64,000 bases of DNA from the NCBI GenBank assembly GCA_038380435.1, contig JAWZYU010000034.1, positions 7,050,704 to 7,114,703 on the forward strand, written 5' to 3'. The notes under the pieces are model-generated. The model saw nothing but the letters and a program-made list of their open reading frames with translations. It was not told the origin of the DNA and ran no database searches. Below are positions 1-12,310 of this stretch, one piece after another. The position numbers and the translations under genes were made by a program. The stretch comes from Ryuthela nishihirai (lineage: Eukaryota; Arthropoda; Arachnida; Araneae; Heptathelidae). Position 1 is the first letter of the stretch; the number at the start of each line of letters is the position of its first letter.

Positions 1-2015
1 CTTTTGTATAACTAACATGAATATGAATAAAGATTATTGAAAAAAATTAGCCACATTTATTCTCAGTGCCATTGTTGAATAAATTAATTATATATGCTAT
101 CCAATATCAAAAATTTATTGCAGTTTCCTCAAGTCTTATAAATTAACACACTATGGTGTAACATCAGTTCGCTGGTGCCTGTTGAAGGGATTGTCTGTAA
201 TAGCCGAGATGGGCAAGACCTTGAAATTTTGTTGTACCACAAAGGTAGGGAAAGAACTCAAATCCAGAGGATGAATCCAACTGCAGGAAATGCCAAGTGT
301 TATTTTAGTTAAATTTGCATTTATTAGGAAAGTTTAGGTCTTTTTTTTTAAGTTTGGTTCAACTCCCTATTCCTAAGTGTTGTTACTGATAGAATTTGTA
401 GCTTTATTAGTTGATGAGGGTTTGGAATCTTCCCTGTCTCACAGAGGTAAATTCATATATAAGAAATTTGGGGAGCAAATTTATATAACGAAAGATATAT
501 TGATTCGTTGCTACTGCTGGATTGCCATTTTTAGCAATGATGTGGTTGAGCTGCATGTGAATGTAATGAGAGAACCATTCTATATTCTTGATATTTATAG
601 AGGGATGGGTACAGTGCACCCTTTTATGATTTAATCTTAAATATCACAACTCAAACTCCTAGTATATAGTATTTAAGGTGAACTGGGTGAGAGGAATACA
701 ATTTCAGTTTTTAGACAGAAACTAACAGTAGGAAAAAGTTGTCAAGCACTTGACTGGGAAGTTCATATTATAAGATATATTTAGTAACTAGCTGCAATGT
801 GATGATATAAAATGCAGCATAAACTGAAGTATTTCAAATAAAACCGAATGTTACAACATAATGCTAACCAAATTCACAAAGCTTTCATGCACAGACCTTG
901 ATTCCTTCATCAGATGATATGGGTGGTAATTTGCATTCTTTAGCTTTAAGTAAAATGAAGGTCATATCTTATTTAGAGACTACAGGAGAGAGAGGAGCAT
1001 GGTTAATAAATTGACATGTCACCTGTGCAACATGGATCTCAACATGGTCAGTGTGCAGTTGGATGTAAACAGATCATGTGAGAAAGTAATTTATTTTACG
1101 AAGTTCCTTTTAGCTTTTTCCTTTTAACTTTGTAAAATTAATAATTGCTCTCACCATATAAAAAGTTATTGAAATTTTCAAGCTTCCTTTTAGCATTAAT
1201 TCCTTTAACTTGAATTTTAACACCACAATTTCACTTAAAAAATAAATGCTTTTTAACTTAAATTGGTTATATACCAATTTTGTTAAACAGTCACATTGCT
1301 CATAGCATTTATTGGCAACAACCATATTTAAAATGGCACTAGAGCCAAAGTTTAACCTTCCTGGTATAAAGCATTTATCTCTTTCTCTGTTTTACAAGAG
1401 CCACAGCAGATGTAAGTAAGGTTGTGGCAGGTCTGCCACGCCAATAGCACTATAGGACCAGATACCTGTGGCAAGGAGAACACATTCCAGTCACCTGGAG
1501 GGTTAAAGTCAAAGAAGTTTTCTCTAATAAGATGGTAAGTTGTTAAAATGAGAAGATATTACTACTAGTACCATTGTTTAAGTTGGCTGTCATACTCATA
1601 TGCTGTCAAAAGCAAAGTGCAGACTTTGCTTACATAGAGGAATCAGTCCCTAAATTCATGATGGTTGAAGCAAGTAGCAACTGAAGTCCACTTAACACCT
1701 TCACTGCCGGCTCCACCAATAGGCTGAGGTTATGTCCCATGAGTAGTGCAACCTCCACCTATTGGTGGAGAGTGCCGAATGACTTGAATGATCCAGTAGC
1801 CACTGGTAACAGTCTCGTAAGTCATTTTAGCATCAACACTGTTCTTGAACATCATAAATAATAATACGTACATTTGGTTTTACAATTTTGAAGCTGGCAG
1901 CGAAACTGTTATGCAGTACATCGTGGTTGAATACAATGCTTCATAGTACAGTTTTAGCTCACATTATAGATATGATAAGTATTAAATGTCGGGACAATCA
2001 ATTTTTTTCAAGTAT
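1..2015. other. AT-rich non-coding, probably DNAL1 upstream intron
   Basis: No coding region is supported; the short open frames look like chance. An imperfect hairpin lies at 1705-1772, where CTCCACCAATAGG pairs with CCTATTGGTGGAG about 40 bases later. The upstream DNAL1 exon with the start codon was looked for and not found. Around 893-925 a short stretch resembles Penelope-type repeat ends when read on the minus strand, but this is too weak to call. Confidence 0.4.
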
Positions 2016-2019
2016 CTGG

Positions 2020-2290
2020 TCTACAGATTGTTTTCCTGTGATACTTTATTACTGAATTAAACATGAGTAGAATGTGATAATTCTCCTTCATAATAAGTAC
2101 CTGAATATTGCTTATAAATCTTAAAAGCATTTAATTGGTTACCTTTAAAAATGTGTTTTAACTAAGAGTAGTATCATTATAAAAACAAAAAAAGACGTAT
2201 TTTTCCACTACACAGTGAGTGGCTTCCTCAGGTGATAAAATGTGAAGATGACATGATATTATTAGTCTGTTCCTGTAATGGTGCTCCAGT
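2020..2290. repeat. Diverged interspersed repeat, copy 1 of 3
   Basis: This shares a series of words with 7080-7240 and 7260-7540, including GATACTT/GATAATTCTCCTTCA, GCCTGAATATTGCTT and GTGGCTTCCTCAGGTGAT. The shared block is about 250 bp and clearly old. The GGCTTCCTCAGGTGAT end resembles the ends of some Penelope-like elements, but no coding part is present, so the class is unassigned. Confidence 0.5.
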
Positions 2291-2299
2291 AAATTAATG

Positions 2300-3845
2300 C
2301 TAAAGTTGTGTAACAAGATTCCTTGCAGCCAGTAGTGGTGTCATGAGATTGAAAAAAAATAAGAGTCATGGTGCACATGAATAATACGTAAATTTAAATG
2401 GTGCACGTGAATTTTTTTTTTTTAAGTTTATTATAAGATTCTCTAAGAAATTCAATTGGAACTTGGTTGTGGGTGATGTATTATATTCAAGTTTGGAGCA
2501 TTGAGTTTAATCAGTATTTCCCAAACATTCCTTAATGTCATTTTCATTTTGGGATATTTGTTTGCAGATTGGTCGATAAGTCCTTCCAACATATTTAAAT
2601 TTTGCATTTAATTTATTCTGAAAATGATCTAACTTTATAGTTTAAATTCTCCCTGATGGAGAGGATTTATTGTGTTCATTTAAAACTTATGCTTTAATAT
2701 TAGTAGTTGTTGTCTTTGAGACTTCAAATTAGATGTAGCAATTATTGAGTTAAGTGAATGTGAATATCCAGGAATGTACAGAAACTAATATTATATTTTG
2801 TTTCATTATTATTGTTTTGATGTGCTGGATTCAATTGTTAATCACAATTTTGTTAAAACTTAATTCTTTTATGAATCTTATCAAGAAATGGGATTTATAA
2901 CCTGCTTCTTGTCCTATTTTGTAAATATAATTTATTTCTTATTTAAATAATTAAAAGTTGAACAATACCAATTACTTAAGAAATATGCATTAAATGTAGC
3001 TTTTGTATAACTTAATAGGTGGATGGAATTGTGGGATAAAGATTTGGCATATGTGTGCTTTCAGGAAACAGGTTTATTACATTTTAAATTTAATCTGGTG
3101 ATCCAAATGAATGTTAAAGAATCATTATTTCAGATTTCTGAGCAAATTTTAAAGTTGATAGGATGCTGTTAAAATTGTTTTATAAATATGGTAGTTCCTG
3201 TATATTGTGACCCCAATAAATTATGATATCAATACACAGAAGTTATAGTGGCTGCTTTAACCTGCTTTTCTGAAATACAGTAGTCTCACCAAACCACACT
3301 GCAGCAGAACTGGTTTAAACTTTTTGAGGCCCTAGGCACACATTAGATTCGAGGCCCCTTGATTAGGTTTTTTTAAAATATTTGGGTGTTTTGTTTAGGT
3401 AAAACATTTAAAATTTTTTATTTTTATTTAAAGAATTGTAGAAAAGTAATCTCAGAAATATAACTCAATCACAGTAAACAAAAAGTATAGACATTACTAA
3501 TAAACATTAAAATATATTTGGCATGCATTGTAATTTACTATCAAATTATAGTATTGAAAATTGCTTGACAAGCATTTAACTAAAAACTTTTAGATCAAAA
3601 ATCATCAAAGGGTTTTATTGTGAGCTTTCTGTTTTTCGAAACCATTAGTTAAATCATCACAATTTAAAGAATTTATCAATTCATATTCAATAAACATTAA
3701 AAATAAATTTGCATTTTGGTTTGTGCTTGGGAATTATAATGATTTTATACATGCCCATATGGTTGGATATATTCTCTTCTTTAATAAAACTTGAAAATTA
3801 TGTTATTTCATCTTTAAATTGATTGCTGTCAATATCATTTTTGTA
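2300..3845. other. AT-rich non-coding stretch
   Basis: No gene is visible. A short block near 3325-3370 is richer in GC (GAGGCCCTAGG, GAGGCCCCTTG) and looks like a worn hAT-type end, but it has no recognisable partner. Confidence 0.4.
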
Positions 3846-3846
3846 T

Positions 3847-3996
3847 GGTATATATAGCTGTTCAGTGGGTCCCCTCCCCCCAACTTTCTCTGCTCCCTTG
3901 GTGTCCTTGTGACCTAGCCATTTAGCCCATTGTTTCATCCCTGAGTGCAAAAAAAGTGACACTCAGAGATAAAACAATCCAGCCTAAGAGATTTCA
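3847..3996 (+). repeat. SINE-1 (tRNA-Met-derived), 3' fragment
   Basis: This matches the 3' half of the SINE at 59993-60335: CAGTGGGTCCC, then TCCTTGTGACCT, CCATTTAGCCCATTG and a GAT/GGTAAAACAATCC tail. The tRNA-like head is missing, as expected for a 5'-truncated copy. Confidence 0.75.
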
Positions 3997-3999
3997 TGG

Positions 4000-5860
4000 T
4001 GTTATTTTTTATTCTTAGTTTTCATTTAGAAGTAAATATTTTACAAAAAATTTATGTTTTTACAGCTATTTTATTGTATACTACTCATTAATTATTATTG
4101 AATATTCTCTATATCACTGTAATTAGTGGAAAAGTTGAAACAAGTATATGGAATTATTATCTAGATATTGAGTAATGATAAGTGTTATATCATCTTGCAT
4201 TGATAGTAGAATCAGCCAGAAAAGAATGATGATAGAATAATAATCTTTTAATATTTATCTAAAATAATGATTTCTAACTAAAACTACCTATTCAACATAC
4301 TGATTTAATATTTAGCACTGCACATCCTCATGATCAAGTCCCTGTCAAAATTTTAAGCTCCTAGAGCCTAATATGTGAAGAGTCACAGTGGTTACCCCCC
4401 CCCCCCCCACACACACACACATCTCCTTTCATTATTATAGATTTTTGCCAGATCAAATAATGGTACTTCCTAATATTAATCAAGCAGTAAGACTCCCTAA
4501 TTTTCAGTTTTTAACTTACACTGTCTCCCAATTGATAAATTCAATGATATATATTTTATTGATATATATATATATTATTTATTAGTAATGTAAAAAAAAT
4601 AGAAAAACTGCAATCTATAGTAGCTAAAAATATTATTCCTCTACATTTACAAAAAAAAAAACTAAAACATTAACAGATAGATTTAAATTTTTAAACCTTT
4701 TATCTTCAATAATTTATATAAATGTAATTTAATGATTAATTTTTTTTAACAGTACAAGTAAAATAAAAATTTAACACAATAAAAATGCAAAACTTCAAAA
4801 CCAAGGATATTACCAAATACCTAATTTTTGAAACAATTACGGAAAATGTTAGTGGCATTAAATATGTGGAAATTGATATTTATCCAAATCAATTACCACA
4901 ATATTTATCCAAATATCAATTACCACTTATAATTAATGCTATCCCAAGGGAAATATTAAATATAGATGCATATAGCAGACTCAAATCTAAATTAAAAGAT
5001 TATTTGGGAAAGCAAATTAGCTGAATATTTTTGTGAAATATATATGATGTAAACCATTATTGTAGCTGAATGACCAGTGCTTTATTTAATTTATTCATTT
5101 TCTTGTTGATAAGCTGTTTAGCTTTGCAGATCAAAAAATATATTGTACCCTTTACTTTTAGAAATAGAAATCAACAATAATAATTTAAAAAATTAAACAG
5201 ACTAGAATCAAGTAAAATTAAATAATAATTCATAGTCTTTAAAACCTAGTAAATATTCTTTCAATTTTTTTTTATAAGTAGCAAAGTGGTTTTTTGTTTC
5301 TTACACTAAAATCGAGTGAATTAAATAATCTAGACATGAAAAATAAAAAGCGGTGCTGCCTGATATAATACTCCTATTTGCTTTTGGAACTCAAAAAAAA
5401 AAAAGTGAAATAAAATAAAATAAATAAAATAAATAAATAAATAAATACCAGTGTCATCTTAATTGCTTATTACAAGTTTCAATATCTATCCATGTTTAAC
5501 TTTAAAATAGGAAAATTAATGTTCGAAACAAAAAAAGTATATTAAAATCCTTGTTAACTATGATACTGGCCACATCTTTCACCAGACATGGTGGACATAA
5601 ATTGAAAATTCAGTTTTTACAATTCTGTTGTTTTGTATTTACTTTATTAAACTACTTTATATACCCATCTCAGCTGCAGAAAACAAATTTCATCTTAAAA
5701 TAAGCTTAACCCTAGTATGAACATTCTTAAAAATTTTAAATTGTAAGTTCTTTTCATATAATTGAATCAAAATTTGGTAACTTATCATTAAGTAATATAT
5801 ATGCTCATTCAACTTTCAATTACCCTCAAGAAACACTCTCAAATATTATAAACAAAAATC
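4000..5860. other. AT-rich non-coding with simple repeats
   Basis: It contains a C-run followed by (CA)n at about 4396-4423, a (TA)n tract near 4560-4577 and an (AAATA)n tract at 5403-5447. A 79-codon open frame at 4785-5024 carries a local ATTTATCCAAAT(A)TCAATTACCAC duplication and shows no recognisable domain. I treat it as non-coding. Confidence 0.45.
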
Positions 5861-5864
5861 ATTT

Positions 5865-6350
5865 TTATTTCTTCACAATTACACCTTTCATTTCTATATT
5901 CTTTGCAAAGAATTGAAATCTTTGTGCATAAGTTGTGGACATGCCCTCATTCAATTTTGATGTTATCTGCTCCACAGTAGCCATGCGATTCCTTGTAACA
6001 ATGCGGGACAGTCTGCACTCATCTTGAGAGTCATGCATGTTTACGTCCACATTTCTTCTACTGGTTGGAAGTTTTTCCATATTTCATGTAGTCTTGGTAC
6101 ACACGTGCGATGGTCTGACATGGAAATCCCAACAGTTCAGAAGTTGCAGTGATTGAACAACCGGCCTTCCCACAGTCAAACTCACATTGCTGCCTTTACC
6201 CATGATTACTCTTCTGTGACTGGTTTCTAATGCATAGAGACCTGCTCTATATATAGGCATTGCCAGTTTTGGCATCCCACATGACTGGATGCAATACTTC
6301 TGCATTGCATATTGTTATCGGGGTGTTTATGATAATTTGTCCGTTCAGTG
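5865..6350 (-). pseudogene. Tc1-like transposon relic, 5' end and N-terminal transposase
   Basis: Read on the minus strand, the end at 6350 begins CACTGAACGGACAAATTATC. This is a Tc1-type terminal inverted repeat, and TA follows at 6351-6352. Inside are transposase pieces in shifting frames: MGKGSNVSLTVGRPVVQSL at about 6205 and then CRLSRIVTRNRMATVEQITS at about 6020-5960, typical of the N-terminal DNA-binding half of Tc1/Tc3-like transposases. The DDE half and the other terminal repeat are missing, so the copy is dead. The family is confident; the subfamily is not. Confidence 0.7.
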
Positions 6351-6424
6351 TATATCAGTAATTGTAAATTTCGTTTTAGTAATTAAATGCAATAAAATAA
6401 AACTATTAACTTTATGAATAGGTA

Positions 6425-6640
6425 AATGATGTCTTGTGAAGCTTCCCTTTCAATGTGGCCCCTAGCTAGCACCTTAGTGCACCTTATTAGAAATCTGGCC
6501 CTGCACTTCAGTGTCAGACATGAGTCCAGAGGTCTGCCCATTGGAACCCTGTTGCTCTGGACCCAAGTCCAACTACTGACACATAACCAATTAGAGGAAG
6601 TGGCCAGGGCCCCATGTACTGTTGAGCCATAGCCTGGAAA
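6425..6640. other. GC-richer block of unknown origin
   Basis: This block is clearly richer in GC than its surroundings and open in two opposing frames (plus 6426-6632, minus 6383-6655). No domain is recognised. It could be a worn part of a mobile element. Confidence 0.25.
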
Positions 6641-7079
6641 CCTCAAACTCTTCAACTAGAGTTGCATACAATGATACAAAGTTAAATGAATGAACTGTGA
6701 TTGTTTCTTTAATTGATGTTAATCGTATAACGTTTACGACTTCATATCAAGATATTGCAGTGTATTTAGTACACATATAAATGTATAAAGTATGAACTGA
6801 AAAAGTCAAAGATTTTTCATTGTATTTTGTAATTAAGTGGCTTACGTTTTGAAAATAAGCTGCTGAAAGGTAATACAGATTTAACAAATACCTTAGGTAT
6901 TCAAGAATACATGGGAGCAATATATGTTTAGCTATCTGTGTTAGTAAGAAAGGGTTGCTGTTAACATCCTGAATTGATTTAATGTACTTGGGATGGAATA
7001 TTTTTCTAAAGGTGATATTTTAAATTATCCATAAAATTATATAAATATTGTATTTGGATTTGTCTGCTATGGTATATAT

Positions 7080-7540
7080 ATATATGTAAGGTATTAGACT
7101 TCTGTAGAATATGATACTTCTTCACAATGAATGCCTGAATATTGCTTAAAAGTATGTAATCAGTTACTTTGAAAAGCATATTTTAACTAAGGTTTGACAC
7201 TATATAAAAGCTATATGAATAAGGTTTGGCAATATAAATATCACATGATGTTTTAATTTATCCATAAACTTATTTTAATATCATATTTGAATTTGTCTAC
7301 TATGGTACATATTTAAGGTATTAGACTTCTGTTGAATATGATACTTCTCCTTCACAGTAAGTGCCTGAGTATTACTTGGAAGCATTTAATCAGTCGTTTT
7401 AAAAAGCAAATTTTAATTAAGGTTAATAACATTAAAAACAATTTAAAAACCACGATGTGTTTCTCCACAATATAGCTGGTGGCTTCCTCAGGTGATTAGA
7501 TGTAAAGATGTAAGATGATTTCATATTCTGGATAAAAAAA
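7080..7540. repeat. Diverged interspersed repeat, copies 2 and 3
   Basis: Two tandemly placed relatives lie at 7080-7240 and 7310-7540. Both begin TAAGGTATTAGACTTCTGT and continue through GCCTGA(A/G)TATT. The second ends in GGTGGCTTCCTCAGGTGAT like the copy at 2020-2290. They sit just upstream of a DNAL1 exon. Confidence 0.5.
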
Positions 7541-7704
7541 AATGTACTGTTTAAATTTATTATCTTGAGATGTATATATAATAATGCTAATATTTATTAG
7601 GATATTTTGGCAGAAAATTGATTTTGCATGGCTTTAAATATATATAAGTATATTTTTTTTCTTTAGGTTTTGATACTTAACTTTAAAATATTTCTTAACA
7701 TTAG

Positions 7705-7814
7705 GAAGCCATCCATGAGATGAAAGCAGCAGATGCTGTAGAAATCAAATTAAATGGGAAGTACCCTCCAATAGATAAACTGGATCCTTCATTGGGCACA
7801 TTGGTCAACTGTGA
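7705..7814 (+). CDS. DNAL1: DNAL1 exon (N-terminal part), axonemal dynein light chain 1
   Basis: The exon reads [20 protein letters not shown], then [16 protein letters not shown] plus two bases. This aligns with roughly residues 20-51 of vertebrate DNAL1, where EIKL, PPI(E/D)K and the NCE before the first leucine-rich repeat are conserved. The acceptor is TTAG at 7701-7704 and the donor GTAAGT at 7815; the phase is two bases into the codon, completed by the first base of the next exon to give NCE-KLSLS. DNAL1 is a leucine-rich-repeat subunit that binds the motor domain of the outer-arm gamma dynein heavy chain in motile cilia and flagella. The start-codon exon is not in the window. Homology is confident; the exact symbol rests on remembered alignment. 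Confidence 0.88.
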
Positions 7815-8184
7815 GTAAGTATATTTAAATAGCACTAGTTTCAGCAATTAATGAAATATTTGTTTCTATATTTGTGTGTGTGTGTGTGTTTGTGTCTAGT
7901 TATCTTCTTTCCTTGTGCTTGTTTTAGTAAATTTTTGAACCTCAAGCAAAGCTCAAGGCAAATTATGTTTCAGCATTTATGAATGTGAAAACTATTCTCT
8001 TCATTCACCAGCCAGAAAAACCTTATTCTTTTTGGCATTTTAACATACAATTTAAATAAATGCATACATAAATCTTAAGTATAGACATATTATGGACAAT
8101 AGGTAGCTAGGTTTTCAAACCTAAATTATGAGTTGTGTGAAATCAAAAAAAAAATTCAATCATTACAAATTGCATTGGCTACAC

Positions 8185-8381
8185 TAGGAGTTCTCAAATT
8201 GCGGTACATTGTAAAATTTTTTAGGGTACACCGTGAGAGCTCAAAAGTTGCTAGATCTAGTAACAAAGTAAAAATACATTGTTATACTATAACTATAGTT
8301 TTATCTATATATACAAGCGGTATGCTAGTTACATACACATTTCCAGGGGGTACATTAAGCATAAAAGGTTGAGAACCACTG
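8185..8381. mobile_element. Short non-autonomous hAT element (MITE), full copy
   Basis: The ends are TAGGAGTTCTCAA and, inverted, CAGTGGTTCTCAA, a common hAT terminus. They are flanked by near-identical 8-bp sequences (GGCTACAC at 8177-8184 and GTCTACAC at 8382-8389), the hAT target-duplication length. A truncated relative lies at 55931-56033. It has no coding capacity. Confidence 0.75.
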
Positions 8382-8389
8382 GTCTACAC

Positions 8390-9249
8390 TATAGCTTGAG
8401 AACTAGTAACCCAACTGACACCCATTCTGGGAAAAAGGTTTTACATTTCATTTCTCAGTTCCCAAAATATATTAAAGAAACCTGCAAAAAACTTGATTTT
8501 ATTTTGCATGTTAATATTTTTCTTGTAAGTAAAATACAATTAATTATAAAAGAAAAGGCAGAAAAACTTTCAATGTTAATTTAACCTTCTAGGTAATTCT
8601 TGAAAGCAGATAATCATTTTGTTGTGAATAACTGGTTGGTACCAGGAAACAAAATGGGTGAAGCACAGTTCATTTTTGTTGCGAGCAGAGAAAGCACAAG
8701 TTGAAATAGCATTTGTGTGTGTGTGCAGGTTCATTTGTTTCAAAAGTTTTAAAATTGTAAACAAAAAATGTTTTTAACTGAAACTTTAAGCTTCACTAAA
8801 GGTTTTCAAAGATTTTTAACCTCTAGAATTGTGTTTTTCCAAATTACTGGAGATGAGCTATGAATGTATGTTGAAACATTCTATATCTACATAGAATCAA
8901 CCATTTTCTTAATTTCTCAAGGAGAGAACATATGCAGTTCCAACCTCAATTAATTAGAACTGTTTGCTCTTATATGTATATGTTTTTCCTTTGTATCTGA
9001 GTGCAGCTAAAAACTGATGAACTGATTTGTCTGTATCATGACAAGTTCCACTCAGTAAAGTGACTGGAAACCTCATGAAAATGGATGGCACTTAGCAGAG
9101 GAAACAGGAGAAAGAATATAGAAGAGAACAAAACCACACATTTCCAATATTTGGGACTTAGTAGATAGCAGATATGAGTATTAAATTTAACAGTTTAAAA
9201 TATTAATATAGAATCTTATTTCAAAGTTATTTTTGCCTCAGCTGTTTAA
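8390..9249. other. Non-coding intron sequence
   Basis: No gene, repeat or domain is recognised here apart from a short (TG)n near 8714-8725. Confidence 0.4.
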
Positions 9250-9262
9250 GAATAACTGTTGC

Positions 9263-10749
9263 TGGTTGTTTTGGTTGTTTTGGGTTTTATGGCGCATCGG
9301 CGACTAGGCCATAAAGCGCCAAACAAAAGACAATATAAAAGATAAAAGACATGTAAACCCGCAACCACATTTAAAAGAAATTAGCAAAATTGTAAAAATG
9401 TAAAACAACAAAGAACAAGTGTAAAAATACAAAAGAAAACAATAGAATACCAGGTGTAAATGACCTGGGATACACAAACAATGTATAGGGTGGTATAATC
9501 ATAGATATAAAAAGCTGAAGAGTAAAAACTATATGCGATTAAAATATCCAGTAAATCGTAAAAATTGAAAGAGAGAGGTAAAAGTACAATGGTCGGATAA
9601 AAGATGTCCGAGTGTAAGGGGCTCGGACGTAAAATCATGAGAGTTAAAAAACATACTTCTTTCAAAGGTAAAACAACAGCAATCAATTAAAATGTGTTTG
9701 ATTGTTAAAATGGTGTCACAAAACTCGCACTTGGGTTCGTCGTCCGCCCGTAAAAGAAACGAATGAGTAATAAAGGAATGACCCAAGCGGAGCCGAGCAA
9801 GTACAACTTCCTCCTTGCGATTCCTGCGGTAACAAGACTGCCATGGTTTGACGATAGGTTTGATCTCAAAGAGCTTGTTTGTACGCTGTTCTGACCAAGA
9901 TCTCTGCCACTGTGCCCGGAGCTCGGTGGTAAAACGCTGCCGGAAATCCAGATAGGGAACCGGCAACGGAGAGTCGGACAGGGGCGTGGCTGACCTAGCA
10001 GCGGAATCTGCCAAATCATTGCCCCTGATTCCGACGTGACCGGGCACCCAACAGAAATGGATGGTGGTGGTGGCTGCCAGACGATGTAGTTGCTGGCAGA
10101 TCTTAGTAAGAACAGGGTGAGGCCGATGCCTCACCGAGATCAAAGCCTGTAGCGAGCTAAGCGAGTCGGTGTAAAGCACACACCGACGATGATGCTTAGT
10201 CGCTACGTGGTCCAAGGCAAGACTGATAGCGTGCAACTTTGCAGTGAAGATGGAACACTGCAGTGGGATCTGGTCTGCAATGATTACATCACAGCAGACC
10301 ATGGCTGATCCCACTGAAGTGCCGGACTTCAAGCCATCTGTAAAGACAGGCAAGAAGTCCGGGTGCTCAGCACGATGGCTGGCAAAGAGTTGCCGGTACA
10401 CACAGTCGGGTGTAAAGGCCTTCCCGGTCCTGCACAGGGAAAAATCGCAGGACGGGGAAACAGCGAGCCAAGGTGGTAGTGGCTCAGCTGTCGACTGTGC
10501 AATGCTATCGAGACTGGTGTTGATGTCTCGCAGGTAACCTCGGACACGCAAACCGAAAGGACGAATGGCAGTCGGCCGATTAGTGTAAAGTAGTTCCCAC
10601 TTCGGACTGAAAACGCAGTCCCAAGTGGGATGGCCTGGCAGGGATCGCAATTTAGAAGCATATTGTAGGGACAACTGCTGACGGCGAAGAGATAAAGATG
10701 GTTCGTCGGTCTCAACGTAAAGACTCTGGACCGGTGAGGTGCGGAAGGC
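9263..10749 (-). mobile_element. 5'-truncated RNase H LINE insertion with target duplication
   Basis: This is the 3' part of the same LINE family as 20662-26665, inserted on the minus strand. GAATAACTGTTGC occurs at 9250-9262 and again at 10750-10762, giving a perfect 13-bp target site duplication. The minus-strand 3' end has a GGCGC/GCGCC hairpin and a tail of AACAACC-type repeats, as in the full-length copy. The 5' break corresponds to position 25150 of the full copy, typical of incomplete target-primed reverse transcription. Confidence 0.9.
9529..10749 (-). pseudogene. LINE pol C-terminus: RNase H plus CCHC domain
   Basis: The frame is open from the truncated 5' edge to a stop at 9529. 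It encodes the RNase H domain (VFTDGLKSGTS, LYTDSLSS, then WVPGHVGIRGNDLADSAA) and a C-terminal zinc finger (CEFC-x7-H-x4-C). In the second catalytic motif the expected glutamate is lysine (IFTAKLHAI), whereas the full-length copy keeps IFTAELHAI, so this RNase H should be inactive. The apparent start at 10764 lies partly in the host flank. The copy lacks endonuclease and reverse transcriptase and cannot move by itself. The long open frame suggests a fairly recent insertion. Confidence 0.88.
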
Positions 10750-10762
10750 GAATAACTGTTGC

Positions 10763-11257
10763 AATTTTGAATTTTAGATAAATATTTTTGAAGTCTGTAG
10801 GATAACAGATTAATAGTATCAAAGAAATTATATCCTCCCTAATACTAAAAAATATATTGGCTGCAAGATTTTTGAAGAAAGTGCAAAAATTGTAAGCATT
10901 TTGCAGTTTTGGGATAATATCAGAAGAACAAATGGAAGTATTTTGAAGCTTTAAAAACCAAATGAAATAAGAATAACAAGAGATGGCAGCACCTAAGGAA
11001 GAAATAGTAAGGCTAAAAGCAAATAATATTGTGCAAAACGATTGCATACTTGTGTAATAACCTATGCCTCAGCATTTGTGTAATATTGAACATGAAATAT
11101 TTGAAAGGTTGAGCAATTATTCTCAACAGACAGACTGCCAGGCCAATGGATGGATGTCTGTCTATCTGTCTGTAAATGCTGAAACATAATTTGCCTTGAG
11201 CTTTGCTTGAGGTTCAAATCCAACCAACTGGACAGATGGACATTCCTGTCTGCATAT
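10763..11257. other. Non-coding intron sequence
   Basis: There is no domain or clear repeat except short matches to the intron text near 7935-7970 (GAGCTTTGCTTGAGGTTCAA, inverted). Short open frames here are not supported. Confidence 0.35.
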
Positions 11258-11610
11258 TGTAATGCTCCAAAGATTATTATTAACTTTTTAAAGTTTGGAC
11301 CTTTTATCTGATCCAATTTATTCAAATTCTGGATAGCTCTATCAGGCACCAGGCAATAATAACTTGCCAAATAAAGTTGAAATAGGGTTTGTTAATGTAT
11401 ACCAGCAGGCATTACTTATCGAGTAAGAATTCAAAAATGCTTGGCGGTTGTCAATCAAAAGGTCGGAGTTGCACATGCGCAACTCCTGCAGCTCAGAACG
11501 AGGATTGAGACAGTCAATGAAATGAATTATAATCCCCAAAACGATAAATATAATGTAAACAAAGTAAAACTGGTTAAGGAAAAGTAAAAGTGAATGGGTA
11601 GACCATCACA
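11258..11610 (-). repeat. LTR-1 family, internally deleted copy
   Basis: Read on the minus strand it starts TGTGATGGTC and ends GGAGCATTACA. It matches the solo LTR at 44230-44949 at both ends (TTTCCTTAACCAGTTTTAC and the palindromic GAGTTGCACATGCGCAACTC) but is about half the length, so its middle is deleted. No clear target duplication was found. Confidence 0.7.
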
Positions 11611-11611
11611 A

Positions 11612-12310
11612 TTAAAAGATGACTGCAAAAATTGGGGTTGCATTCCCAGCATCTTGTCTATCTCTGATGTCATTGCATCATTTGCAATTGCAATGGTGCA
11701 GGGAGATAACTGCTCGGAGTGACAAATCATATTCCTGTTTAGGATCCAGTGGCCACCATATGTGTGTGCCTAGAGACATGCTGTTGATGGAGGTATTCCA
11801 GCCTGCATCATGGAGCATCATACCAGACCAATAATCAAGGTATAGGGAGCCATCAGTTACAACAGCCATTCACTTCTGGTTGTTATTGATAGCATGTTGA
11901 TGACAAAGACATTATGTTGAAACCATTCTGGAACTACTGCATTTGGAATATTGAATACATTTGGAATGGACCATAGAAAGGCAGAAGCCTTTCTATGGTC
12001 CATTCCAAAGGTTATTTTCCAGCAGGACAATGCCCACCCACATGCCTGTGTGATATGGATATAGTTCCCTGGCCTTCACATTCCCCATATCTGTCATCCA
12101 TTGAACATGTTTGGTATATAATGGGACTGAAGTAAGTGAGATAATCACCAGTGCTTTCTCCAAAGGTGTACCTTTGACAATGCAACATTAAATGTCTGAA
12201 AAGGGGCACTGAACAACAAAAACTCATTGGGGCACAAACATACCAAGAGCCAATCCTGCATTTAATGTGGAGGGAGGAGAGAGAGGCCTGAACAAGCATA
12301 TTACATGAGA
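11612..12310 (+). pseudogene. Tc1-like transposase relic, DDE half
   Basis: Plus-strand fragments match the catalytic half of Tc1-like transposases: EVFQPASWS-I (from the FQPACIVER-type segment), FQQDNAHPHA (second catalytic Asp) and PWPSHSPYLSSIEHVW (from WP..SPDLSPIEHVWD). The catalytic region has lost its SPD aspartate to tyrosine and contains frame breaks. Between these fragments lies a perfect 23-base inverted repeat (11960-11982 with 11987-12009) that is not part of the transposase. No terminal repeats were recognised. Family assignment is secure from the DNAxPH and SPxLSxIEHVW motifs. Confidence 0.75.

Noticed and set aside
893..925. Penelope-like element end
   Set aside because: Only about 30 bases resemble such ends; there is no reverse transcriptase or paired copy nearby.
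3296..3420. hAT terminus related to the element at 50523-51694
   Set aside because: A few GGCCCC words are shared, but neither an inverted partner nor an 8-bp duplication was found.
4388..4585. 65-codon frame starting in the C/CA repeat
   Set aside because: It is driven by simple-sequence repeats and AT-rich codons.
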